Of a stretch of DNA of 64,000 bases, positions 6,440 through 14,312 are shown in pieces (the first letter of the stretch is position 1; every line of letters begins with the position of its first letter). The notes under the pieces were generated by a model. That model made no database searches. It worked only from the letters and a program-made list of their open reading frames with translations, and was not told where the DNA came from. The translations under genes and the position numbers were made by a program. The stretch comes from Pilimelia anulata (lineage in GTDB: Bacteria > Actinomycetota > Actinomycetes > Mycobacteriales > Micromonosporaceae), in contig NZ_BMQB01000010.1 of the NCBI RefSeq assembly GCF_014647895.1, forward strand, positions 46,057 through 110,056, written 5' to 3'.

Positions 6440-9400
6440 CGCTGGTCTCCCCGGCGACCGAGGCCCTGCCCGGCGGGGTCGCCGCCGTGCTGGCCGACGC
6501 GGCGTTCCTCGGCGAGCGGCTCGCCGGCGACTGGGTGGCGCCCGCGCCCGGCGCGGACGGCCCGGCCGGCGGCTGGCGGGTCGCCCGGCTCGGCGCGCCG
6601 CCGCCCGGCCGGACCGCCGCGCAGCTCGCCGCCGCCGCCGGGCCCGTCGCGCTGCGCCGGGTCCCCGACGCCGACTGGGCGCACCTGCTGGTCGCGCACC
6701 TCACCGGCGACACCGTGCCGGGCGGGGACTGGCCGGTGCCGTACGGCTGGCTGCTCGGCCCGCTCGCCGCGCGCGCCTGGGCGCCGCTGGCCGGGGCGCT
6801 CGACGCGCGGCTGGTCACGGACACGCTGGCGGCGCACGTCCGGCGGTCCGCGTGGTGGCTCGGGCCGGCGCTGCACCGGGGCTTCGCCGCGTACCGGGAC
6901 GCCCGCACCCATCGGCTGGACACCGCGCTCGCCGCGCGCAGCGCGGCGCCCCCGGCCGTGCAGCATGCCGCGTACGTCGCCGCCGCCGGCCCCACCGGCC
7001 TCGCGGTCTGGCGCCGGCAGCCCGTCGTCGCCCGGCTCGCCGCGCAGCTCGCCGTGGACGAGGTCGCCCTGCTCCGCCGGGTCCTCGCCGCCCTCGCCGC
7101 CGACGGCGGCGCGGTCGCCGGCCTGCTCGGCGTCGACCGGCTGGCGCCGCTGGCGCTGCTGCGCACCGGCCTCGGCGACCGGCACGAGGGCGGCGCGTCG
7201 GTGTGCCGGCTGCGCTTCGCCGACGGCCGCGAGGTGATCTTCCGGCCGCGCCGGCACGACGGCCTCGCCGTCCTGCGGGCGGCGCTCGCCGGGCTGCCCG
7301 GGCCGGTCCCGCCGGTGCCGGCCGCCGTCGACCGCGGCGGGCACTCCTGGGTCGCGGCGGTGGCCGCCGAGCCGGTCGCCGACCCGCGGCGGTACCACGC
7401 CGCGGCCGGGGCGCTGCTCGGCGCGCTGCACGCGCTCGGCGCCACCGACATCCACCGGGACAACATCGTGCGCACCGCCGCCGGCCCCGTCGTGGTCGAC
7501 GCCGAGACCGTCGCGCACCCGGTCACCGCGTTCGAGACCGCGGCCACCGACGCGCTCGCCGACCGGCCGCTGCCGGCCGGGGCGCTGGTCGACTCGGCGC
7601 TGCGGGTGGGCCTGCTGCCGGCCTGGGACTTCGCCGCGGACGGGGCGCTGCTGGACGCCGGGCACCTGCTGCCGGACCTGCCGGGCGCCGGGCGGATCGC
7701 CGTACCGGAGCTGACCCACCCCGGCACCGACGCCGAGACGCTGCGGTACGCGCCCGCGCCGGTGGTCGCCCGGCACGACCTGCCGGCGCCCGGCTACGAC
7801 CCGGCCCCGCACGCCGACGCGGTCGCCGCCGGGTACGCCGCCGCCGTCGGCCGGGTCGCGCCGCCGCCCGCGGCGCCGGGGCGGCGGGTGCGGCTGCTGC
7901 TGCGGTACACCACCCGGTACGTCGACACCCTGCTGCGCGCTCTCGGCCGCGCCGACCTGCGCGACGGCGTCGACCTCGACCTGGCGCTGGCCGCCCTGCC
8001 GCCCGGCGGCGCGGACATCACCCCGGCGCTGCGCGAGGCCGAGCTGGCCGACCTGCGCCGGCTGGACGTGCCGTACTTCGAGTGGGAGCCGGCCGGCGGC
8101 GCGGTCCGGCACCGCGGCCGGCGGATCGGCACCCTCGCCCCGCCGCCGCGGCCGCCCGTCGACCCGGCGGCCGGGGTGGCTCTGGTGCGCGGCGCGCTGC
8201 GCGCCCGCGACGCCGCGCCGGGGCTGGCCACCGACCCCGCCGCCGCGCCGGCCGGCCGGGCCGACGCGCTCGCCGGGGCGCTGCTCGCCGACCTGGTCGA
8301 CCGGGCGGTGCCCGTCGGCGCCGGCAGCACCTGGTGCGGCGCGGCGTACCGGCACGGGCGGTTCACCCGGATGCCGGTGGGCTGGTCGCTGTACGACGGG
8401 CAGGCCGGCATCGCGCTCGCGCTCGCGGCCGGGTCCACCGTGGACCCGGCGCTGCGGGCCGCCGCCGGGCGCGCGGCCGGGCCGCTGCTGGACCGGGTCG
8501 CCGCCGACCCGGCCGGGCTGTGTGCGGCGCTCGGCCCCGGGTACCTGCACGGCGCCGCCGGCGTGCTCTGGGCGCTGCGCCACCTGCCGCCGCTGCTGCC
8601 CGGCCCGGCCGGCGCCCGCGCCGCGGCCGCCGCCGACCTGCTCGCCGACGCGCTGGCCGCGGCCGTCCGGCACCGGCCGGCGGGCACGCCGGTCGGCGAC
8701 CTGGCCGACGGGGTGCCGGGGGCGCTGCTCGTCCTCGCCGGCGAGCCGGCGCGGCGGCCGGCCGCCGCGAGCCCGGTCCGGGCGGCGCTCGCCGCCGGGG
8801 CGGCGGCGGTCCGCGCGGCGGCGGAGGCCCCGGGCGCGCCCGCGGACGGGTACGGCCCCGACGGCACCGCCGACCGCGGCGGGGCGCACCGGCGGGACGG
8901 CCTGGCGCACGGCCGGGCCGGCACCGCGCTCGGGCTGTGGCGGGCCGCGGCGGCGCTGGGCGACGCGGCGGCGGCGCCGCTGGCCGCGGCGGCGCACCGG
9001 CTGATCGCCGCGGACCGGTCGGCGGGCTGGACGTGGTGCACGGGCGGCGTGGGCGCCGCCCTGGCCGCGGCGGCCATCGGCGTCGGCACGCTGCCGGGCT
9101 CCGCCCTCCCCGCCGCCACCGACCCCGACCCGGGCGCCGGCGCGGCCCGGATCGGCGCGGCCCACATCAGCGCGGCCCGGATCGGTGCGGCCCGGATCGG
9201 TGCCGGCGGCGACGCGGGTGGCGCCGCGCCGGGGGCGGACTCGCCGCACCACCTCTGCTGCGGGGTCGTCGGGCACGCGCTCGCCGCCGACCCGTCCGCC
9301 GCCGCGGCCGTCCTCGACCGGCTCGCCGCCGACGGCGCGCCGCGGTACCTGCGCCCGCTCCCGCCCGGCCTGCACCAGCCCGGGCTGTTCCAGGGCGCCG

Positions 9401-9477
9401 CCGGCCTCGCGCTCGGCGTCCTCCTGCTCACCCGGCCGGGCCTGCCCGACCCGCTGCGCGCCACGGACCCGGCATGA
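6436..9477 (+). CDS. lanM: Class II lanthionine synthetase LanM, CCG type
   Basis: A 1013-aa bifunctional enzyme that dehydrates Ser/Thr of the precursor core and adds Cys to form lanthionine rings. The N-terminal dehydratase half has the kinase-like segments RFADGREVIFRPRRHD (about 258-273), DIHRDNIV (about 338-345) and VVDAETVAHP (about 352-361). The C-terminal cyclase half has GLAHGRAGT with His825, and zinc ligands Cys868 (TWCTGG) and Cys941-Cys942-Gly943. Most LanM and LanC enzymes have Cys-His-Gly at the last site. The Cys-Cys-Gly form is that of ProcM-like enzymes, which are more reactive and tolerant of varied cores. Length is normal for LanM. Start ATG 6436 overlaps the preceding stop. 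Confidence 0.92.
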   Translation: MTLVSPATEALPGGVAAVLADAAFLGERLAGDWVAPAPGADGPAGGWRVARLGAPPPGRTAAQLAAAAGPVALRRVPDADWAHLLVAHLTGDTVPGGDWPVPYGWLLGPLAARAWAPLAGALDARLVTDTLAAHVRRSAWWLGPALHRGFAAYRDARTHRLDTALAARSAAPPAVQHAAYVAAAGPTGLAVWRRQPVVARLAAQLAVDEVALLRRVLAALAADGGAVAGLLGVDRLAPLALLRTGLGDRHEGGASVCRLRFADGREVIFRPRRHDGLAVLRAALAGLPGPVPPVPAAVDRGGHSWVAAVAAEPVADPRRYHAAAGALLGALHALGATDIHRDNIVRTAAGPVVVDAETVAHPVTAFETAATDALADRPLPAGALVDSALRVGLLPAWDFAADGALLDAGHLLPDLPGAGRIAVPELTHPGTDAETLRYAPAPVVARHDLPAPGYDPAPHADAVAAGYAAAVGRVAPPPAAPGRRVRLLLRYTTRYVDTLLRALGRADLRDGVDLDLALAALPPGGADITPALREAELADLRRLDVPYFEWEPAGGAVRHRGRRIGTLAPPPRPPVDPAAGVALVRGALRARDAAPGLATDPAAAPAGRADALAGALLADLVDRAVPVGAGSTWCGAAYRHGRFTRMPVGWSLYDGQAGIALALAAGSTVDPALRAAAGRAAGPLLDRVAADPAGLCAALGPGYLHGAAGVLWALRHLPPLLPGPAGARAAAAADLLADALAAAVRHRPAGTPVGDLADGVPGALLVLAGEPARRPAAASPVRAALAAGAAAVRAAAEAPGAPADGYGPDGTADRGGAHRRDGLAHGRAGTALGLWRAAAALGDAAAAPLAAAAHRLIAADRSAGWTWCTGGVGAALAAAAIGVGTLPGSALPAATDPDPGAGAARIGAAHISAARIGAARIGAGGDAGGAAPGADSPHHLCCGVVGHALAADPSAAAAVLDRLAADGAPRYLRPLPPGLHQPGLFQGAAGLALGVLLLTRPGLPDPLRATDPA

Positions 9478-10274
9478 CCGCCCACCCCGCCACCGGCCCG
9501 ACCGCGCCCGCCGCCGAACCCGCCCCGGCGGCGCCCGGTGCCGGCCGGGCCGACCGGCGGGCGATCGACGCCGCGTACGCCGCGTTCGGCGCCGCGCCGC
9601 TGCTGCGCCGGGTGCACGGCCCCGCGTACCTGAACGTCGGCTGGCACCCGGCCGCCGACCCGCCGGCCGCGCTGGTCGACCGGCTGCTCGCCGCCGCGGG
9701 CGACCGCCCGCCCGCCGCCGTCCTCGACGTGGCCTGCGGCCGGGCGGCGTCCACCGCGCGGATCGCCGCCCGCTGGCCCGGCGCCGCGGTCGTCGGCCTG
9801 GACCGCAGCGCCGCGCTGCTGCCGGAGCCGGCGCCCGGCCGGCCGCCGGTGGTCCGGGCGGACGCGGTGGCGCTGCCGGTCCGGTCCGGCTCCGTGGACC
9901 TGGTCGTCGCCGTCGAGGCCGCGCTGCACTTCCCGAGCCGGGCGGCGTTCCTCGCCGCCGCCGCCCGGGTGCTGCGGCCGGGCGGGCGGCTGGTGCTCAC
10001 CGACCTGCTCGTCGACCCGGCCGCGCCCGGCTGGGCGCCGCTGGTCCCGGCGGCGAACGCCGAGCGCACCCCGGCCGCGTACGCCGCCGCGGTCGCGGCC
10101 GCCGGGCTCGCCGTCGAGCGGTGCGCGGACGTCACCGCGCACACCTGGACCCCGTACGCCGCCGCGCTGACCGCCGCCGCCGCGGCCGAGTCCGCCGCCA
10201 CCGGCGCGGTCGTCCGTACCCTGCTCGCCGACCGCCCGGTCGGCGCCTACCTGGAGGTGGTGGCCCGCCGATGA
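9474..10274 (+). CDS. SAM-dependent methyltransferase of the RiPP locus
   Basis: A 266-aa class I methyltransferase. AAVLDVACGRAASTARIAARWPG at about residues 81-103 is the glycine-rich SAM-binding motif I, with an acidic strand-2 end at VVGLDRS near 105-111, and VDLVVAVEAALHFP and LRPGGRLVLTDLL as motifs II and III. The first 50 residues are Pro/Ala-rich, then AYLNVGWHP resembles small-molecule methyltransferases of the methyltransf_11 type. It is coupled by ATGA to LanM and to the P450. It probably methylates the modified peptide or a pathway intermediate; N-terminal or side-chain methylation would both fit and cannot be told apart from the sequence. Confidence 0.88.
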   Translation: MTAHPATGPTAPAAEPAPAAPGAGRADRRAIDAAYAAFGAAPLLRRVHGPAYLNVGWHPAADPPAALVDRLLAAAGDRPPAAVLDVACGRAASTARIAARWPGAAVVGLDRSAALLPEPAPGRPPVVRADAVALPVRSGSVDLVVAVEAALHFPSRAAFLAAAARVLRPGGRLVLTDLLVDPAAPGWAPLVPAANAERTPAAYAAAVAAAGLAVERCADVTAHTWTPYAAALTAAAAAESAATGAVVRTLLADRPVGAYLEVVARR

Positions 10275-11326
10275 GCCGGTTCGCCGTGGACCTGTCCAGC
10301 GCCGCGCTGCGCGCCGAGTGCCCGGCGCACGTCGCCTGGCTGCGCGAGAGCGTCGGCCCCGTCCTGCCGAGCACCCGCCCGGACGGGCTGCTCGTGCTCT
10401 CCGCCGAGCTGGTCCGGGAGGTGCTCACCGACCCGGCCCGGTACTCGTCGTCGATCATGGCGACGGCCGACCCCGAGCTGCTCGGCGCCGACGGCGCCGC
10501 GCACCGGGCGGTCCGCCGTACCCTCGTCCGGGCCCTGCGCGACGCCGACGCCTGCGCGGTCCGCGCGGCCGCGACCGGCCGGGCCGACCGGCTGCTCGGC
10601 GCGTTCGCCCGGGCCGGCGGCGGCGACGCCGTACCGACGGTGGCCCGGCCGCTGGCCGTGCTCGCCGCCGCCGGGGTGCTGGGGATGCCCGTGCCGGACG
10701 TCCGCCGGCTCACCGGCTGGGCCGCCGCCGCGGTCGGCAGCGCCACCGGCGGCGACGGCGCCGACGTGGCCGCGCACAGCGCCGCCGCCACCGCGACGGT
10801 CGCCGCCCGGCTGCCCGCCGCCGGCCGCGGTGTGCTCGGCGCGCTGCGCGCCGGGGTGGACGCGGGGGAGCAGACCAAGGAGGGCGCGGTCGCGGTCGCG
10901 CTGCTGGTCCTGCTCGCCTCGCTGGACACCACGACCGCGCTGGTCGCCGGCTGCCTGCGGGCGGTCGCCGCGGGCGCCGCCGGGACCCCCGAGGGCGTCG
11001 TCGAGGGGGTGCTGGCCGCGCATCCGCCGGTGCGCTTCGTCCGCCGGGTCGCCACCGCGCCGAGCACGCTCGGCGGCGTCCCGCTGCGGCCGGGCCAGCC
11101 GGTCCTGGCCCACCTGCACAGCGCCAACGCCGAGGCCGGCGGGTTCGCCTTCGGCGCCGGCCCGCACGCCTGCCCCGGCGCCGCGGTCGCCCGGGCCGTC
11201 GCGGTGGGCGCGGTCACCGCCGCCGCCCGGTACGCGCTGCGCCCCGCCGGGGAGCCCGTACCGCAGCGGTCCAGCCAGATCGCCGGCTGGGCGGCGCTGC
11301 CGCTGCACGCCGGGCGCCGCCCGTGA
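10271..11326 (+). CDS. Atypical short cytochrome P450
   Basis: A 351-aa P450 homologue, about 50 residues shorter than usual. The haem-binding loop is intact: FAFGAGPHACPG with Cys301 as thiolate ligand. The I-helix oxygen-activation segment LLASLDTTT (214-222) is also present. Two normally universal features are missing. The K-helix ExxR reads E245-G-V-L-A at the position where P450s have EELLR, so the second Glu and the Arg are lost. The meander region before the haem loop is deleted (SANAEAGG runs directly into FAFGAG). A few functional actinobacterial P450s (CYP157 family) also lack ExxR. It is translationally coupled on both sides, so it is likely expressed as a tailoring oxidase, or has become a binding protein. 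Confidence 0.85.
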   Translation: MSRFAVDLSSAALRAECPAHVAWLRESVGPVLPSTRPDGLLVLSAELVREVLTDPARYSSSIMATADPELLGADGAAHRAVRRTLVRALRDADACAVRAAATGRADRLLGAFARAGGGDAVPTVARPLAVLAAAGVLGMPVPDVRRLTGWAAAAVGSATGGDGADVAAHSAAATATVAARLPAAGRGVLGALRAGVDAGEQTKEGAVAVALLVLLASLDTTTALVAGCLRAVAAGAAGTPEGVVEGVLAAHPPVRFVRRVATAPSTLGGVPLRPGQPVLAHLHSANAEAGGFAFGAGPHACPGAAVARAVAVGAVTAAARYALRPAGEPVPQRSSQIAGWAALPLHAGRRP

Positions 11327-12147
11327 CCCGGGCGCTGTTCCGCAGCCGGGCGATGACCCGCAGCGCGGACCCGGAGAAGCTGGACGAGCGGGTCCGGGTG
11401 GTCACCGTACCGGGCTGGATCGCCCTGGCCGTGGCCCTGGTCGTCGCGGTGTCGGTGCTGTCCTGGGCCTGGCTCGGCACCACCCGCAGCCAGGTCACCG
11501 GCACCGCGCTGCTGGTCCGGGCGCCGCACACGTTCACCGCCGAGTCGCCGGTGTACGGCTTCGTGGTGGACGGGCCGCCCGCCGAGGGCAGCCGGGTGGA
11601 GCAGGGCCAGCGGATCGGCACGGTCCGCGCCGCCGCCACCGCGGGCACCCCGCTGGTGCCGGTCCTCGCCCCGGTCAGCGGCACGGTGATCTCGGGCGCG
11701 GCCGAGCGCGGCACGGTCGTCGTGCCGGGCCAGGACCTCGCGTACCTGGAGGCGGAGACCGGCCCGCTGGTGGCGCAGGCGTTCGTCCCGACCGCCGAGG
11801 GCAAGCGGGTGGTCAAGGGCATGTCGGCCCGGGTGGAGCCGAGCACGGCCCCGTCCGCGGTGTACGGCTGGCTGCTCGCCGACGTCACCGCCGTCAGCAG
11901 CTACACGGTCACCCCGGACCGGGTCCGCACGGTCGTCGGCCACGGCGCCATCGCCGACGGGATCGTCAACGGCCCGCCCGTCCTGCTCGTCACCCTCGCC
12001 CTGCAGCCGGCCGGCGCCGGGGGCCGGTACCGGTGGACGTCCGGCGACGGGCCGCCGTTCGCCGTCGGCAGCGGCACGCTGGCCACCGCGGCGATCACCG
12101 TGTCGTCCTCCCGGCCGATCGACACGCTGTTCGGGCGCGGCCGGTGA
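11323..12147 (+). CDS. NHLM-type secretion membrane fusion protein
   Basis: A 274-aa HlyD-like adaptor matching the NHLM bacteriocin secretion protein family (TIGR03794-like). One membrane helix lies at about residues 28-48 (WIALAVALVVAVSVLSWAWL), followed by a lipoyl/barrel-sandwich domain: EGSRVEQGQRIGTV near 88-101 and LAPVSGTVISG near 116-126, then VVVPGQDLAYLEAE. It should link the two ABC proteins that follow to the outside. It is short because the long coiled-coil hairpin of Gram-negative HlyD is absent, as expected in a Gram-positive. GTG 11323 overlaps the P450 stop, and its own end overlaps the C39 transporter start. Confidence 0.85.
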   Translation: MTRALFRSRAMTRSADPEKLDERVRVVTVPGWIALAVALVVAVSVLSWAWLGTTRSQVTGTALLVRAPHTFTAESPVYGFVVDGPPAEGSRVEQGQRIGTVRAAATAGTPLVPVLAPVSGTVISGAAERGTVVVPGQDLAYLEAETGPLVAQAFVPTAEGKRVVKGMSARVEPSTAPSAVYGWLLADVTAVSSYTVTPDRVRTVVGHGAIADGIVNGPPVLLVTLALQPAGAGGRYRWTSGDGPPFAVGSGTLATAAITVSSSRPIDTLFGRGR

Positions 12148-14312
12148 CCGCGACCGCGCCCGGGCCGGCCCGGGCGGGGCACCGGCGGCCCGTCCGGGTG
12201 CCGACCGTGCTCCAGATGGAGGCGGTCGAGTGCGGCGCCGCCGCGCTGGCGATGATCCTGCGGCACCACGGCCGGCACGTGCCGCTGGAGGAGCTGCGGG
12301 TCGCCTGCGCCGTCTCCCGGGACGGCTCCAACGCGGTCAGCATCCTGACCGCCGCCCGGGCGTACGGGCTGGTGGCCGGCGGCGCCCGGGTCGAGCTGGA
12401 CGACCTGCCCGCGGCGACCTTCCCGCTGATCGCCTTCTGGGACTTCAACCACTTCCTCGTCGTCGAGGGCACCGCCCGGGCCGGGCTGCTGGTCAACGAC
12501 CCGGCCGCCGGCCGCCGGGTGGTGCCGTGGGACGAGGTGGACGCCCGGTTCACCGGCGTCGTCCTCGAACTGCGCCCCGGCCCCGACTTCACCCCCGGCG
12601 GGCGGCCGCCGGGCACCCTGCGCAGCCTGGCCGCGCGGCTGCGCGGCTCCCGCGACGGCGTCGCGTACGTGCTGCTGGCCGGCGTCGCGCTGATCGTCCC
12701 GGCGATGGGCGCGCCGATCGCCACCCAGTTGTTCACCGACGAGGTGCTGGTCCCGAACCTGCCCGGCGGGGCCGGCCCGCTGCTCGGCGCGCTCGCCGTC
12801 GTGATCGTGCTCCAGGCGTGGCTCGCCTGGTGGCAGCGGACGGTGATCAACCGGTTCGACCTGCGGCTGTCGGTGACGATGGCGGCCACCTTCCTGCGGC
12901 ACGCGCTGCGGCTGCCGCTGACCTTCTACGCCCAGCGCAGCGTCGGCGACATCGCGTACCGGCTGCAACTCGGCGGCGAGGTCGCCCGGGTCGTCTCCAC
13001 CCAGCTCGCCCCGGCGCTGCTCCAGGCGTGCACGGCGGTGCTGTACCTGGTGCTGATGCTCCTGCTCAGCCCGCCGCTGACGCTGATCGCGGCCGCCGCC
13101 GCGGTGGTCGACGTACTCGTCCTGCGGGCCGCCCGCCGGCACCGGGAGGACGCCAGCGGCGTCGTCGTCCGGGAGGAGTCGGCCCTGCACGCCGTCTCGT
13201 ACTACGGGCTGCGCACCATCGAGAGCGTCAAGGCCGCCGGCGGCGAGGATGACCTGTTCGCCAAGGTGACCGGCTTCCACGCCCGGGCGGCGAACGCCCG
13301 GCAGCGGCTCGAGGTGCCGTACACCGTCGTCTCCGCCGTACCGGCGCTGACCGCGCAGCTCGCCACGATCGGCGTGGTCGCCGCCGGGGCGCTGCTGGTG
13401 CTGCGCGACGAGCTGACGCTCGGGCAGCTCATGGCGTTCTCGGTGCTGGTCTCCGGGTTCCTCGCGCCGATCGCCGTGCTGGTCGGCCTGGGCGGCGCGG
13501 TGCAGCAGGCGCGCGGGCACCTGGACCGGATCGACGACCTGCTGCGGTACCCCGCGCCCGCGCCCGCCCCGGCCGCGGCGCTGCCGCCCGGCCGGCTGCG
13601 CGGCGAGCTGGAGCTGCGCGACGTCACCTTCGGGTACAGCCCGGCCGGGCCGCCGCTGCTGGACGGGTTCAGCCTGCGGGTGCGCCCCGGCCAGCGGGTC
13701 GCGCTGGTCGGCGGCTCCGGCTCCGGCAAGACCACCGTCGCCCGGCTGATCACCGGGCTGGTCACCCCGTGGTCGGGGGAGGTGCTGCTGGACGGCGTAC
13801 CGCGGGGCGACCTGCCCGCCCCGCTGCTCGCCGCGAGCCTGGCCCTGGTGGACCAGGAGATCGTCCTGTTCGCCGGCACCGTCCGGGACAACATCGCCTT
13901 CCTCGACACCACGCTGCCCGACGCCGCGGTGGTGGCCGCCGCCCGGGACGCCGCCATCCACGACGACATCACCGCCCGCCCCGGCGGGTACGGCGCCGCG
14001 GTCGCCGACGGCGGCCGCAACTTCTCCGGCGGCCAGCAGCAGCGGATCGAGATCGCCCGGGCGCTCGCCACCGACCCGACGGTCCTCGTGCTGGACGAGG
14101 CCACGTCCGCCCTGGACCCCGGCACCGAGCAGCTCATCGACCGGGCCGTCCGCCGCCGCTCCTGCACGACGATCGTGGTGGCGCACCGGCTGTCCACGAT
14201 CCGCGACTGCGACGAGATCATCGTGCTGGACCGCGGCCGGGTCGCCGAGCGCGGCACGCACGACGAGCTGCTGGCCCGGGCGGGCGCGTACGCGGCGCTG
14301 GTGACCGCGTGA
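12144..14312 (+). CDS. C39-peptidase ABC transporter (leader removal and export)
   Basis: A 722-aa peptidase-containing ABC exporter of the NHLM type. The N-terminal C39 domain has Cys30 (AVECGAAAL), His103 (WDFNHFLVVEG) and Asp119 (LLVNDPAAG) as the catalytic triad that cuts after Gly-Gly. Five or six membrane spans follow at about residues 170-440. The C-terminal ATPase has Walker A GGSGSGKTT, signature FSGGQQQR, Walker B VLVLDEATSALD and a switch His in VVAHRLSTI. It should remove the 81-residue leader and export the 12-residue modified core. It is coupled to the fusion protein before it and the second ABC protein after it by GTGA overlaps. Confidence 0.93.
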   Translation: MTATAPGPARAGHRRPVRVPTVLQMEAVECGAAALAMILRHHGRHVPLEELRVACAVSRDGSNAVSILTAARAYGLVAGGARVELDDLPAATFPLIAFWDFNHFLVVEGTARAGLLVNDPAAGRRVVPWDEVDARFTGVVLELRPGPDFTPGGRPPGTLRSLAARLRGSRDGVAYVLLAGVALIVPAMGAPIATQLFTDEVLVPNLPGGAGPLLGALAVVIVLQAWLAWWQRTVINRFDLRLSVTMAATFLRHALRLPLTFYAQRSVGDIAYRLQLGGEVARVVSTQLAPALLQACTAVLYLVLMLLLSPPLTLIAAAAAVVDVLVLRAARRHREDASGVVVREESALHAVSYYGLRTIESVKAAGGEDDLFAKVTGFHARAANARQRLEVPYTVVSAVPALTAQLATIGVVAAGALLVLRDELTLGQLMAFSVLVSGFLAPIAVLVGLGGAVQQARGHLDRIDDLLRYPAPAPAPAAALPPGRLRGELELRDVTFGYSPAGPPLLDGFSLRVRPGQRVALVGGSGSGKTTVARLITGLVTPWSGEVLLDGVPRGDLPAPLLAASLALVDQEIVLFAGTVRDNIAFLDTTLPDAAVVAAARDAAIHDDITARPGGYGAAVADGGRNFSGGQQQRIEIARALATDPTVLVLDEATSALDPGTEQLIDRAVRRRSCTTIVVAHRLSTIRDCDEIIVLDRGRVAERGTHDELLARAGAYAALVTA

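Noticed and set aside
5362..9375. A 1337-codon minus-strand frame over the RiPP genes
   Set aside because: Its product is Gly/Arg/Pro-rich without any domain and is antisense to the LanM gene, which has full motifs.
10271..11326. P450 as a pseudogene
   Set aside because: The frame is intact, the haem loop and I-helix are kept, and both ends overlap neighbouring genes for coupled translation.
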